41,503 nt of DNA. It comes from Scleroderma bovista (Eukaryota > Basidiomycota > Agaricomycetes > Boletales > Sclerodermataceae). Positions within the stretch are counted from its first letter, which is position 1. Each line of letters opens with the position of its first letter. The DNA lies in assembly GCA_037178675.1 (NCBI GenBank), contig JAYMGJ010000432.1:1-41503 (forward strand), read 5' to 3'. Shown piece by piece: positions 1-12,054 of this stretch. Made by a program: the position numbers and the translations under genes. The notes beneath the pieces are model-generated. The model was not told where the DNA came from, did no database searches, and saw only the letters and a program-made list of their open reading frames with translations.

Positions 1-1391
1 AAGAGACAGGGACTCAACAATGCAATACGGCAGACATCGTTGCTTCTGCTTTTGGTGTCTTCCAAGCATCAATGTGTTACCTAATCACTGGGCCGTTTGG
101 CTGTGTCTAATGCACGGGAAGTCGGTGAGTGGGCATGATTCCGGCTGGCGTGGTTCACAGGTCTGCAGTGATATGGCTGCCCAGTGTTGCTGCACATCCA
201 TCAGTTACTTTTCCAGACTACCATTGAGAATCCTATTAATCCCTTGCAGAGCGTATACACCCCGAGCACCGATGACGGTCCTGCACACGTTTATGGCACA
301 GTGCAAAACCCACGGGAGTCTTACATTAGGTTTGGCGGTATATATGGACGTGTATGGTTTCTGCTGCGGTTAGTCTACTCGTCCCCATCTTCTCGGGTCA
401 ACTTCCGATGGGTCGTAGGTCGGCACGCTGTTCACGGACCCCTACGGCACTCGTAGGTTACCCTGCCGTACCCGAGTGTTACATGTGTAAACTGATTTCC
501 TTGTGAAATCATAGCCAATTGTCACCAAGCTGGCGAGAAAGTGTATAATGCACTCATTCTCGCTCAGCGTGAGATGCCGTACGAGTTTGGCCAGCGACGG
601 GCCAATAATGAGAACCACGAAGCTATCGACGAACTCGTCATTTGCGCGAGGGAGCGGACCAAGTTTGTGTCTATGAAACGACCGATGACAAACTCAACGC
701 GGGAAGGAAGGCTAGACTACTCCTGAATCGCAGCAGGCAGTGGACCAGACGATGCTGCAGTCGTATATGTAGTTGCGAGTCGGTGGGCCCTGCGCGGACC
801 AGTGGGCCTGTAATTGGTGTTGCGCTATCTGTATGCGGCATGTCAGTCCGAGCTCACGCTGCCTTTCCCGCTGACGCAGCACCGCGTTCTCGCTGATGCA
901 CAAGCAAAAGACTCCCCGATTCGAGGACTCATGGACCAATGGCTAGTTGTTACATTCGAATTGTATCAGCTAGCTAATCTTTCTAGTCTGAGTGCTTGGG
1001 CCATTCGCAGGTGTACCTCCTCGACGTGCAGCTGTACGATCAGATGTCCCACATCTGCTGCTAGTATTGTCCACTGTTCCTGTTTTATGACAATCTTGGC
1101 AGTACAGGTGTGCACCACCGCCAGAGCCCATATCGCCCCTGTCTCTGCACCAGTACCACCAGCCCACGCACCAGCCTCCACTTGCCTCGCCTGAACTTGC
1201 CCAATTTAGTCTCGTCATGCAGGTGTCGATACTGGTCGTCATCGTTTATGCGTCAATGCGGATGTATTGCAGGTTTTTGAACACATCCATGAATTTTGTT
1301 TTCCGTTTTATTTACTTGTACATATCATATATATTCTACTAATATTGTGGGCATTCAGTGTCGGTACACTTGACGAGGGTACAATCCACGA
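1..1391. other. No confident gene; possible decayed exons
   Basis: I see no gene I can model here. Short open stretches on the plus strand, such as one around 541-726, have no recognisable domain and cannot be joined into a long spliced frame. The part from about 820 to 1100 resembles 4420-4700 and is listed separately. Decayed exons of an unknown gene are possible. Confidence 0.4.
820..1100 (+). repeat. Diverged direct repeat, copy 1
   Basis: This stretch aligns by eye with 4420-4700. Shared blocks include CTGACGCAGCAC near 869 and 4474, a GAATCTTTCC-like / TAATCTTTCT block, and CAGGTGTACC near 1010 and 4600. In the plus frame both copies read a similar peptide around PLTQH...AQA. Before CAGGTGTACC both have a pyrimidine-containing stretch that could be an intron acceptor. 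Similarity is patchy, about gene-paralogue level, so the boundaries are approximate. Confidence 0.4.
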
Positions 1392-4320
1392 CTATGCACC
1401 AGAAAAGTTGGTTCGTGTCATGGGCTCCTTGAACTTGACTCGCTTTGGTCGTCTGCTGTCTTCGTCATCTTCCAGAGTATGCTTCGAACTCGAAGCAAGG
1501 TTGATATCGTGTGTAGTATCGGTTGTATGAGTGGTTTATATAATGTTTAGATGGCAATACAAAACAGTGAGATTGATACATACCTGCAGCCGGATCCAGG
1601 GAACGAAGACCAAGACGATGCTCCTCGTCAGGATGCATGATCGCACGATACAGCTTGTCCGCATGTTCTGCACTCAGGTCGTAGATCCCTTTGTTGCGCT
1701 TCCGAGGAACCTCAGCAGGCCAATTGACCAATGCGAGTCCCTGCTTTTCTAAATCACTTTCTAGGGTAGACCAAGGAAGGCGGCCATGGGATATAAAAAC
1801 CTTGGATGACCCTGTTGGACCCAGAAGTATTGTACGAAGGTAATATAATAGTTCACAATCACGACTTACTGAGCATCTCAAGGAGCCTTTCTTTGATCTG
1901 CTCGATCTTGTCATGTTTGGACCGACAAATGAGCTGCTTATTGGAGTGTTTCGTTGGGCATTTTCGTGAGTCACCGTCCCTTTCGATGCCAATGAGATCT
2001 TGTTTGAGTCAAATGAAGTGTGGGCGTACATGGCACCCGAGATAGAGGAAACACCAGACGAGCAACTTGGGGGAAGGCAAGCAGACAAGTTCAAACCCAT
2101 CGTTTCCGCATATCGAGTCTGGATGGAAGTATTATAAAAAGAAAGCAAATTGACGTCCGAAATACAGACCAACGAATTGAATTTCATAGCCAACTGTGAC
2201 TGCAACTCTTCCTGGGTAAGATTCTTGTTAATCATGATGTCTGTGAAGGCTTCCATCCCCACTAGATCATCAGATATACGAGGATTCCTCTTCCCAGTGG
2301 TGGTGTGAACCAAAGAAGAGTCGGGGACACTATCGGACTCGTCCAGTACTTGATCAATATCATGCTCAGTAACAGAATCTTCCGTATTTGACATAAATTA
2401 GAAAGACATACCAGAATCATCAGAGTCCAGAGACAAGGCAGCTGGACTTGCAGAGAGTACCGTGTCGGAGAAGAAGCGCGCAAAAAGAACTTGGCACTGT
2501 CGACAACAGTGAAGCGGGACATTTTTCTTCCTTAGGAATATTGCCACGACCACGAAGGTTTTGAGGTTATGTTCTAAGTTTCCGTAACCAAATATTCTGC
2601 GCTCGCAATCAAAGGCAAGCTCTGTGCAAAATGTGACACCTTTAAGAGAAAGCCTCGGGAGTGGGCATTCAGTAAAGGTTTCGAACCACAGTTGTAAATG
2701 ACAGTAAAACTGGAAATGCCATCTTTCATCATGCTTATCGTTGTTATTCTGAACAGGAGGTGACTGGAGACAAGCAGCGAGCCATGCAGTTGCACCCAAG
2801 ATGAGTGCGGGAGGTGCACCATCGAGGAGGCCATCAGGGATGTCTATTGAGACATCAGTCAGATGTTCTGTACATGGCGGAAGTCCAGCAGTGCAAGACA
2901 ACCATGCAGCACATGATCGTAATTCATCTGGATAATGGTCATTTATATAGGGGATATATGTAACATCTTGTTCGTCGGATATCACGAGTCGAGACCGCAG
3001 TTGCTGTTCCACCTGTTGCCTTGCTCCTGGACCCACCAGTCTAGAAAGGAGTGCAGCCTTTGCGACGGCCAAGCTAATGTCATCTTTGTCATACCAAATA
3101 GCACGCAAGCATAGGACATCCCACAGCGGGATTTTCGGATGTGTGCCTTGAACATTGAGTCGATACCTGTCGTAACGGGACTTGGCCCTTGGGGGATACT
3201 TCATCAGAAGAGAGTCTCGCAGTGAAACGCTGGACACACCGGGATTTACAGCGCGTGCAGTAGTGGTCCCCAATAACCTCCATTGTCGGCGGTTTTCCAT
3301 CCAACCAACTCAACATGTTGAACCAGCATCGTACGCATCGTTCTATCCATTCATGCTGTAGGCATGTACATCCGTCTTCTCCAAGTTTCGCCGCCGCCTT
3401 TTCCCACGCAAGCGAGTCCTCAGGAAACGCATCCCACGAACGGCAAACGGCGTACTCTATATTGAACATATCGTACAGTTCAAATATCCCTTGTGGAGTG
3501 TGTCCCAGTTCGATGGTCAGGTCCTTTACGTGATCTGAGTTGAAAGTAAGCCAGACAATGGCTGCGAAGCGTTGCTCGGCAGTGGCATTGCGGATCCGCT
3601 CATTCCGAAGATTTCCAGCATCGTTGCGCGAGTGATTGATGCGCCGACGTAGCGCCGACTGTGCATCCACCCAATCGCCTTTAGGAATTTCAGGCAACCG
3701 ATGCTTGAGGAAATCAGGACCAAGGTGCTCTTGAAGCCACTCTTCGTCTCCGTCCATCCAAAGCCACACATCGTCTGTGAGGTCATTCCCCTCAATCATT
3801 CGCATCCACAGCTCCCGTCCTTTGGGGTGTAACCGCCAATGTCGTGTCCCGCAAGCAATGGCGAAAAGGATGACTGCGATCCGAAAATCCCCTCGAAGGG
3901 CGAGATCATCTGCAGAAAGTCCGACACAAGCAATGTCGTCGGCCAAAATATTGCTACTTTGCCAGGGTTCGTGGTCCACAACACTCTAGCTTCAGCGCCA
4001 TGGACATAAAGGAATGCTTATGATGCTTACCTGCCAGCATTACCAAGGTTTGGTTCGCTTGTCGAATGTGATTCCGCTGACAGCAAACCTGCCCCAAGAG
4101 CCTCAGCGTATGAATCACTTGTCAATGACGGATGCGATGGTTCGGTATGACTGGACTGGCCATACAGATGATCCCATGGTTGGGACCATCCAGGATTTCC
4201 AGCATCCTTAAATGCGGTGGGGACGCGGGAGCTCAGAGAGTTCATGTGGCCCGGGTCGTCTTGCGATCGCGGGTCCCATTGTCCAGAGCTGTGAGTCCAC
4301 GGAACATGGTGGGGATGCAT
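1392..4320 (-). CDS. Hypothetical multi-exon protein, fungal lineage-specific
   Basis: I do not recognise the family. A consistent six-exon model on the minus strand is 4320-4031, 3983-3240, 3187-2412, 2348-1870, 1800-1584 and 1468-1392. The introns are GT-AG and preserve frame: 4030-3984 (GTAAGC), 3239-3188 (GTGTGT, the least certain), 2411-2349 (GTATGT), 1869-1801 (GTAAGT) and 1583-1469 (GTATGT). The N-terminus is Ser/His/Pro-rich. A Trp/Cys-rich middle follows, with CTCLQHEWIERCVRCW and a CTRCKS motif that may bind metal. An acidic Ser-rich linker precedes a basic C-terminal tail (RRPKRVKFKEP) that could be a nuclear localisation signal. ATG 4320 is the first in-frame methionine of exon 1; an upstream exon is possible. 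A nuclear regulatory role would be inference only. Confidence 0.55.
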
Positions 4321-4419
4321 CGCAAGATTGTCGAGTCGTTGCTTCTGTATGCGCTTTGGGAACGTTGGGACCACGATTGGCGCTGAGCAGACACAGGTTT
4401 TGACAGGATAGGACCAAGC

Positions 4420-4700
4420 GCACTATCCGTATGCCGCAGTGCCTCCGTTTCAGCTTATGCCGCCTCTCCACTGACGCAGCACTCCATTTTCACCCAGGCA
4501 CAGGCTCGGGACCCCTTCATTCTAGACCATCCATGGGATAGTAACTGACACATCCAACCCATTCCAATTAGTGAATCTTTCCGGTCTGATCGCTTCCAGG
4601 TGTACCGCCCATGCATGCAGGTGTGTGATGAACTGACCAGCGCCATGTCTGACACTTGCAAACAGCAGCAGCCACTCCTGTGGTCGGAATTGGGGACAGG
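4420..4700 (+). repeat. Diverged direct repeat, copy 2
   Basis: This is the partner of 820-1100 in the same orientation. The two copies flank the hypothetical gene at 1392-4320, so that gene may have been part of, or inserted into, an older segmental duplication. Frame differences between copies suggest at least one is no longer coding. Confidence 0.4.
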
Positions 4701-5201
4701 AACGACAGGTGTGTCCTCTGAGAGGTGTGCGATTTCTTTCATTTACATACCTGTTTCTTTGTCTAAGAAGTTGTCCTTTGCCGGCGCAACCGAAGTGATC
4801 ACTCATGTCCTTAATCCGTGACCAAAAGGAACGTACGACCTGCCACCTAGTAACCACCAACAAGGTAACCCTTCTGGGGGGATTCTCGCAAGTGCTACTG
4901 TTCAATAAATGCGACACAATTACATGTCACCATCCCTCCCCGCAACTCTGATGACATTCGTTCATTGTTGGCAGGAGACGTCATTGATAGAAATTTATTA
5001 GCTAGCTGGAGGTATAGAGTACAAATGTAGATAAGGTATGGCACATTAAGATGAGTTTTGACTGCACAAGGAGCATGAACATTGGGCTAGCGTTACAGGC
5101 AAAAAATACAGTTGGCCAAAGTTCAGAACCGGTGGGGAGCTCCGTCATCGTATTGTAGGCACCTTCTCGGGATTCGTGCGGCACTGAACTTGCTTGTTTG
5201 A
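4701..5201. other. Intergenic, nothing identified
   Basis: This is the gap downstream of the F-box gene that ends at 5202 and upstream of the gene that starts near 4320 on the same strand. It holds only short open frames with no recognisable motif. Promoter elements of the 4320 gene must lie here or in repeat copy 2. Confidence 0.4.
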
Positions 5202-6746
5202 TCAGAAAGAAGATGTGATAAATCTGGTAGAACCTAGATCGTGGGAGGTAAGTAAGTCGTCAATTTCATCATAACAGCAATGACGTACCAACTGTGGTGG
5301 GGAAGACGATGATAGCGACAGAACCACTTCCGTCTTGACCGAGACGCCTATGATATCCAAAGTGTAAATCTCCCGCAATGAGTGATAGAGGTCCGAAAAT
5401 GAATAGGGCTTCGAGCCATATCCGTCATTATCATCTTCGTCGTCGTCATGGTCAAACGTAAATATGCACTCGGCCAGCCTGACACGCAACATTGGTCTAC
5501 CCGCCAACTTTCGCTGCTGCAGCCACCGTACAAGATGCTCGGTAGATGACTCGTAGCACACGACCATCCCACGGAACGTCAAGGATTCCAGAGACTCCCA
5601 GTGGTCTGCAGCACATGACCCATCCAGATTCGTCCAGAAAAAAGCATCCGTTTCCACAGTGTGCACCTCCACATGACACGCGTTTGAGAACACCGAGGAT
5701 ACCACCTCGGCACACTCGACTTCCAAGGTAGAAGACGGCGCATCCAACACGAGATGTCGGATATTGCGAAACTTGGATTCGAATCCGTGGAAGACGGCGG
5801 ATAGCTGGTGACAAGGAACGACGACGGTAAAGGATAAATACGAGAGGTTGGGGGCTACGACCGCCTTAATTAGTTCTCTCGGTTGCGTAGCTTTGAGTGT
5901 AAGCGACGTCAGGGATGGCAGAGAGATGCTGTCTGGTTGAAGGGACAGACTATCAGAATACACGAGTTCGAGTGTGGTCAATTTCTGAGATAACAACAGA
6001 GACGGGAGTGTCCGTAGCCCGAGGCATTGAGGAGAAAATTGCAAAGAGAGATCTGTGATTGGTTGGCCAGAGGGGAAGTCGCCCACAGGAATGAGGGGGC
6101 GGAGCTCCAGGCTTTGCAAAACGGGAGAAATTTCCGGCCTTAAGAAAGTGGGATACTGGATATATGCTGTTGCTATGATGGAAGTGCGTATGAGAGAGGG
6201 AAAGTTCAGGTCATTGATTTTGTCTAGGACGAGTTGTAAGCAATGGTGACTATTTGAGCGGATATCGAGCGTACGCCAACGATGCGCATGAGGAATGATG
6301 ACATCGAGCAAGGCAGAGAGCTGAGGGCGTGAATTCTGCCAAGATTGAATGGTGATGTCCAGTAGACACTGGCGACTTCTTGCCGTGTGTGCCCTCACGA
6401 GGGGGATATTTGCACGACCCGGGGTGATGTCGATATTAGTCCAGAAGGTCGGAGAGTAGAGAATGACATCCCTCCAAGTGCGCGATACGCTTGCAAGCTC
6501 CCTTCTTCTCCGTGGATGCAATGACAACGTAGCAGAAACTGAAAGGTCAAGCACATAGGAAAGGATCTCGAAGGGAAGGGCGCCGATGGGAGCTGGCTTA
6601 GTTTGTATGAGACTCTCGATCCTGGACTTGTGTGCTTTGATCGCCACGCAAGCGCTAGAAAGCTGTTTCCTAAGGTTCTGCTCCTTCTCCTCTAGTTGTT
6701 TCAGCTCAGCTCGCACTTGGGTGAGTTCATCCACGACCGCCATCAT
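5202..6746 (-). CDS. F-box protein with N-terminal coiled coil
   Basis: A single uninterrupted 514-residue frame runs from ATG 6746 (a second Met follows at once) to TGA at 5202. Residues 1-47 are a Leu/Glu/Lys heptad-rich coiled coil. Residues about 52-100 form an F-box-like helix set: GALPFEILSYVLDL, then ELASVSRTWRDVILYSPTFW. The rest has irregular leucine-rich segments typical of Agaricomycete F-box/LRR-like proteins. Family knowledge says the F-box recruits a target to an SCF (Skp1-cullin) ubiquitin ligase; the substrate cannot be told. Near the C-terminus is an acidic run (DHDDDEDDNDG). It is paralogous to the gene at 7915-9517, sharing the coiled coil, the F-box and a GF-SKF-N-RHL motif. 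Confidence 0.85.
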   Translation of the reverse strand: MMAVVDELTQVRAELKQLEEKEQNLRKQLSSACVAIKAHKSRIESLIQTKPAPIGALPFEILSYVLDLSVSATLSLHPRRRRELASVSRTWRDVILYSPTFWTNIDITPGRANIPLVRAHTARSRQCLLDITIQSWQNSRPQLSALLDVIIPHAHRWRTLDIRSNSHHCLQLVLDKINDLNFPSLIRTSIIATAYIQYPTFLRPEISPVLQSLELRPLIPVGDFPSGQPITDLSLQFSPQCLGLRTLPSLLLSQKLTTLELVYSDSLSLQPDSISLPSLTSLTLKATQPRELIKAVVAPNLSYLSFTVVVPCHQLSAVFHGFESKFRNIRHLVLDAPSSTLEVECAEVVSSVFSNACHVEVHTVETDAFFWTNLDGSCAADHWESLESLTFRGMVVCYESSTEHLVRWLQQRKLAGRPMLRVRLAECIFTFDHDDDEDDNDGYGSKPYSFSDLYHSLREIYTLDIIGVSVKTEVVLSLSSSSPPQLVRHCCYDEIDDLLTSHDLGSTRFITSSF

Positions 6747-7914
6747 GTCCCACGTCGGGTCAATGTCGTAGAGAGCTTATGATCCGGGAACTGGAACATT
6801 GGTTCAGGTTAGCTTTCCATCTGAGCATCAAATTGCCCGTTACCTGTTGATACTTTTGCAAACCCGTCTAGCCTTTCTCCTCCAGAGGGTCGAAGTCTGC
6901 ACTGCTCAGGCATGGCCCCAGGTCATACTTATACATAGGTTGTTGGTGCACTTACGTTTTGGCCCCATCCGCATGATCCGTGAATGCGTGAAGTTGAACC
7001 CGGGTGACCGGTGACCAGTGCCAACCGTGGACGGAACACATCCGAATGGAAAGCCAGTGGCCACGTTCCACTTGTTTGCCTGCTAATGGCTTGACTTGCA
7101 TCGAAGTTCGATGACGCTTGGATGGGGCTCTACAGCCTATGGACGGTATAATATCTATCATGTTTTTCACTGACCTGCCTTACTAAGCCTGAGTCTCCTA
7201 TGGGTGACCTTCGTTGACGCGCTCTCATACAGAATGCTCTGTGCATTGTTTCTCTTCCCTACAGTTCGGAAATCCAAAGTGCTCATCTCCCCGTCAGGCA
7301 GGAAACTCCCCTGACGTCAACACCATCATTCGGTACTACTGCATCGGATACATCTCGAAGCGGACGATAGTGGGATGGCATGTTAGCTTATGACGCCCGA
7401 GGAGGTCGTCATCCGTGATACCTCGTCGGGGAGAGACAGGGACACCTCAAAGCACTAAGAGCGGGAGAAGAGCTGACACTGCTACCGACAGTGTATGCTG
7501 GTGGAAATTGGCAAGTCTATCTTTCCATTGAAAGTATGATTCCACACCACACGTCACGTACGATATCCATATTTACTTACCCCTCGTTCTCCCCTCTTGA
7601 CTTTAGGCATTATCTGTATACCACTACATCCTGGAGTTTTCGAAGTCAACCAATGGGAGATCCGAAATGATATATGCAGTGTGTACACATGGGTTGCAAT
7701 AGAGCATTAGAGGAATGTCAAAATAAGTCACTGTGGTCCAGGTTTGTGACCTCTAGTAATTCTCTCTCCAGCAGGCATTCCAACTGGAGAAAATGAATTC
7801 AAAGGGATGTACAAATAATACGGCAATGATACGATGCCAGTTGCTGGAAGTCTGTCCTTCGACTGTAACACGATGAGTCCCTGCACTACGTAAAGAACAC
7901 CCCTTTACCTGTTA
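6747..7914. other. Intergenic between the two F-box genes
   Basis: These roughly 1.17 kb separate two co-oriented F-box genes. They contain only short, motif-free frames. They should hold the promoter of the 6746 gene and the 3' UTR of the 9517 gene. I see no repeat or RNA gene. Confidence 0.5.
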
Positions 7915-9517
7915 TCAACCATGGCCGGTGTCTCCTGCTAGAAAGGCTGCGGCAATGTCATCCATAAGTCCCGTTGTTAGGTACGGCGAATACTAAACAC
8001 ATATAAAGTGAATATAGCACGGCATACAGGAACAATGTACTTACCACTCTCAACCGAGAATTCGCTGGCATATAGAGATGCATCTCTGGGAACATTAACG
8101 GGAAATTATCCATCTCCAAGATGCAGTTGTCTTTGAGGACTTCGTACAGTCGAGTAAATTCGAAATCAAGGCTTTTACTATGGCCATTATGTACCAGCTT
8201 CACATACAACTTTCGCGGCGTCAATGCTTGTCGACCAACAAGCCAAGCCGAGAACTGGTTGGGTTCTAGCCATTTTGGGTGCAGCTTGCGCAAGGTCAAG
8301 CTCTCGAGTTCCATCCAGAGGTCTATGGGACGACGAGCACGAGCATTGTTCAGTGTAGGGTCAAAGAGGTGTGATGGCTGATTTGTCTTCAATTCCACAT
8401 GACGTACGCCAGGGAAAGCCTCACACAGAGCAATGGCATCGGCATAGAGTAGTTCAGGAGTGTTCTCTGTCTTGGCACGACCAAAGGAGAGGTGGCGGAC
8501 ATTGGTGAATTTGGAGTGAAATCCACGCAGTGCAACGGAAGGTGGATCGTCACCAACAAAAGAAGTGTATGTAAATCGTTCGAGATTGGGTACCACAATT
8601 GCATCTATGAATTGTCTCGTCTCTGGAAGACAGGATATCTCAAGGATCTTCAGTGATGGAATGTGAATGCTGTTTGGTTGGGGTGAGAACGCCATTGCGA
8701 ATCCTGAGAGTGAAAGCTTCGTCAATGCCTGTGTTGGAACCGGGTATGGGAATGGCGAAGAGACTACAGGGCCGACAAAATTCAAGTCGAGAGTTTTTAA
8801 TGCGGTGACTGATGGAAAATCAGTGCACTCGGCAAGAAAATCGCCGAGTTCCAGATGTTCGAGGGCTGGGGCACGGGCTGGGGAAAGGAAGTCCATGGGA
8901 GTGTCACAAAATGAGAGTGCAACATATTTGAGACAGGGAAATTGCAAGTGATTGATTCTCTCGATGATAAATTCTGTTAGTGTTCGGTTATTGGAACTAC
9001 TGTCATCGTCATCGAAGCCGCAGCGATGAGAAATTGATAGACTATGCCAGCGATGCGCCAAGGAGACAACAATGTCTAGGGATGGGACAAGTGCAAGATG
9101 CTTGGATCGGGACCACAATGGAGTCTCGATGATGATGTCAAGAAGCCCTCCACGACTCCGTTCCAGATGTGTCATGACGGAAGAAGCCGATGATGTTGCA
9201 ACATGGATAGTAGTCCAGAGGCTAGGACTGTCGAAGATGATGTTCTTCCAACGCCGACATACACCAGCTAATTGATATTTCCGCTCTGGACTCTGGTCGA
9301 GTTCTTTACCATGAACATCAAGGTCAAGAATGGACAGCAATATCAATATCTCAGTTGGAAGGAAATTGAATGCGGTTGGTCTTGTTCGAATGAGTTCGTC
9401 TATTTTGGTTCGTTGCGTGGCCACGGCAGCACGGACGTGCAAGAACTCTTTGAAGAGCCGTCGTGCTTGTTCCTCCAGTAGGGCCAATTCAGCTCGTGCC
9501 TGTGAAAGCTCGTCCAT
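7915..9517 (-). CDS. F-box protein with N-terminal coiled coil (paralogue)
   Basis: ATG 9517 opens exon 1 (9517-8045). A 52-nt intron (8044-7993; GTAAGT...TTTAG) leads to a short exon 2 (7992-7915) ending in TGA. Reading through the intron would give an unlikely hydrophobic tail, and splicing gives ...LRVYSPYLTTGLMDDI... instead. The product is 516 residues: a coiled coil at 1-45, an F-box from about 50 (FLPTEILILLSILDLDV, then YQLAGVCRRWKNIIFDSPSLW), then leucine-rich segments. The role is presumably SCF substrate recognition, as for its neighbour at 5202-6746; substrate unknown. Divergence is high enough that this is not a recent duplication. Confidence 0.85.
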
Positions 9518-9876
9518 GATATTTTATTTAACACAACGTTGGTACTTGGTTGGTACTGCGATTGACATAGACACGGTCAGCATCCTGAAGTTGAATGTTC
9601 AGTAGCAAACAGAACCAGAGCTTATCGTAATATTCTTGTGATTGATTGACTTGTTTCGGGCTGTGGGTGCCACTGGCATATGTAGAAGGACTCCGTTCAG
9701 TAAAGTTGATGGCTAATCAAATGTTATGTAATCTGATATTGGGCCTACCTACGACTTCACCTAAACTATGTAGTCAATCTCCCTCAGCCGCGGCCAAAAG
9801 GTCTAAGGATTTATGAATGGAGAAAACATATTGGACTCTAATGTAGTAGTATGAACTTGAATTAGAACGACTCTCA

Positions 9877-12054
9877 TCACCCACACACTCGCTGATTTCT
9901 CCTCACTCCCGTCTGGTTCCGCCGTCCATCTCGAATCACAGCCACTACACTCAGCATCAGCGAAACCACAGAGACCATAAGTGTGACCCTAAAACTTGAT
10001 ACATAACACTCTCGACCGATTAGACACTGACCCTCCGACATGTTCTGGAAAATCGGCTTGCTCAACGCAGGGATAGCATGTTGAATACGTGCAGTCGTAT
10101 TTAAGTCCTGGTGAGGAGTGTGCGCGTCGAGGTTTCGCCCGAACATGATCGCGAGAAGATTCACGGACGGGAGTGGCGACAGTAACACCCATCCCCAATT
10201 TTCCGATTGATGGGCTGTTGTTGATGGATCACGTTTATCAGTACGAAGATGATTTCTGTACACGATATAGGTATAGACGAGGTTTTATACTCACCTAGCC
10301 CAAACCACTCTATGACAACCGCGGGAAGCACCCCAGAACCGCTGCCATATGCAATTCCCATCATGGCACTTGCAATCCACAATGTGTTGATGTTCGACAC
10401 GCTAATTGCTGCTATCTGGGAGATTATGAATAACGAGGACAGGATACACAAACTATATGCACGGCGCATGTGAAGATGGATCCGGATGAAGTCAGAGACC
10501 AGGCCTACAAGGGATTTTAGCGAGAGAAGACACAGCGGAGGGTATGTTACCTATTAGTATCCGCCCAGCCCAGTTGCAGATACTCAGGATCGATACTTGG
10601 GTAGTTTGCCACGCGGAGGCTTCTATTTCATCATAGGTTGGTTTGACTTGGCGTAGAGTGCCAGGGCGATCGAGCCAACGTTATTAATGTCTGCATTGAG
10701 ATTGTCAAAAGCTGACCAACCCACTCGGGCAGTACAAGAAAAACCAACACATTAATCCCACCCCAGCCACTGCATAAAGGTCATTAGAAAGTGAAGCTCA
10801 AGCTCAAGCTTGATCAGACTTACAAAGTGATACAATCATAACGAGAAGGTAAAAGTCTGGACTTGTAAGGAGCTGGACTCCATATATGTCCGGTAATTCT
10901 TCCGGCTCTGAACAACTCCGACCACTGCTGGCCAGCCCCACTTCTGTAAGGGTCGATGATTCCGGCACACCATGATAATGAACCCTCCTCTGATTGCCAA
11001 GAAGGGGCTGACGACTCTCTGATTCCACAGTGTCAACTTCATCAATACTACGACGAATGGAAGGCACGGCCACTTCATTTAAAACTGGGTCGTAGACCTT
11101 GGATTGGTTCACCTTCGGAAGTAGATGAATTAGCGGAAGGGGTATAGGTCGCACAATAAATAATGCTGCCAGCACGGGCAGTGACGTAGAGAGGACCAGG
11201 ACGAGCAATAACGCCGACGTATCGCCCGGAAAGCAGGTATGCGCAATGGTCGAGAAAACGAAGGCCGAGAGCCCGAACCCAGAGACGACCAAGCCAGTCA
11301 TTGTCGCATGCTATGGGAAAACGTCATAAGAGACGACAATCACCAATTACATTCCTCCCACAAAACAGGAGTCATCACCGGTGCTCGCCAACACAGTGCT
11401 CTCCGGAAAGTGGGACGAAGGAACATACCATTGATGGGGGAAAGCTCTTGGCCGTTGTGTTGATGGCAGAAGACAGGCCACTGATGGCGCCAACGCCAGT
11501 AAATGATGAACACAAAACAAGTATAGCAAAATGCCCCGAGGAGAGTGTTGCACCAGTGGCGACGCCACCGTCAAATATGCCCTTTATCCCTGCATATCCC
11601 GCAAAACAAAATACGGAAGCCCCCATGAGTGGTATCCGAGGGCCATGCGCATCTACAATGCGGCCCACGATAGGTCCAGCAATGTATGCGCCAACTACGT
11701 ATGTTAATATACGCTTAAATTTGGGTTGGAGAGAGACTACACACCATTAGCAGCGAGCCCAACGATATTGAGCTGGGTGTGCGTCAAGTGAAGCCGAGCT
11801 CCCAACTGTGGTGCATATACTAGGCACCAACCTGGCTCAGAATACACGCGATCATTCCATCGTAAATGTTAACCTACCGGAATAAATCTGTGTTAACGAG
11901 TGTTAGGATTAAAATGGACCGATGGCAATTGAATTGCACAGACATAGTTCGTGCCAGAACAGAGGGCAACGAGAACAGAACCCAGCAGAGCAGCAAGGCG
12001 AGATGTGCTAAGAAGGCCCCCATTTTGGTGTTGGATGTCAGCGACCGAGGTCAT
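9877..12054 (-). pseudogene. MCH1/nodulin-like MFS transporter, frameshifted
   Basis: Nine exons can be modelled: 12054-11944, 11887-11878 (10 nt), 11819-11745, 11694-11429, 11310-10824, 10769-10749, 10690-10551, 10504-10295 and 10214-9877. The protein has the 12-helix MFS fold with LLGSVLVALCSGTNY, a YAPQLGARL segment, GRIVDAHGPRIPLMG after helix 2, and a long variable loop between the halves. MCH1 is a yeast monocarboxylate-transporter-like orphan; the substrate here is unknown. Exon 7 is 140 nt, against 141 in the paralogue at 12577-14663. The missing base lies near 10632-10640, and the frame then stops after about 345 residues. All other exons after the first match the paralogue's lengths exactly. 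It is therefore a young pseudogene or contains a sequencing error. The start chosen is the first in-frame ATG of exon 1. Confidence 0.8.

Noticed and set aside
3089..3979. Gene beginning at 3979 with a GTG
   Set aside because: Fungal nuclear genes start with ATG. An in-frame stop and a splice acceptor lie just upstream, so this is an internal exon of the 4320-1392 gene.
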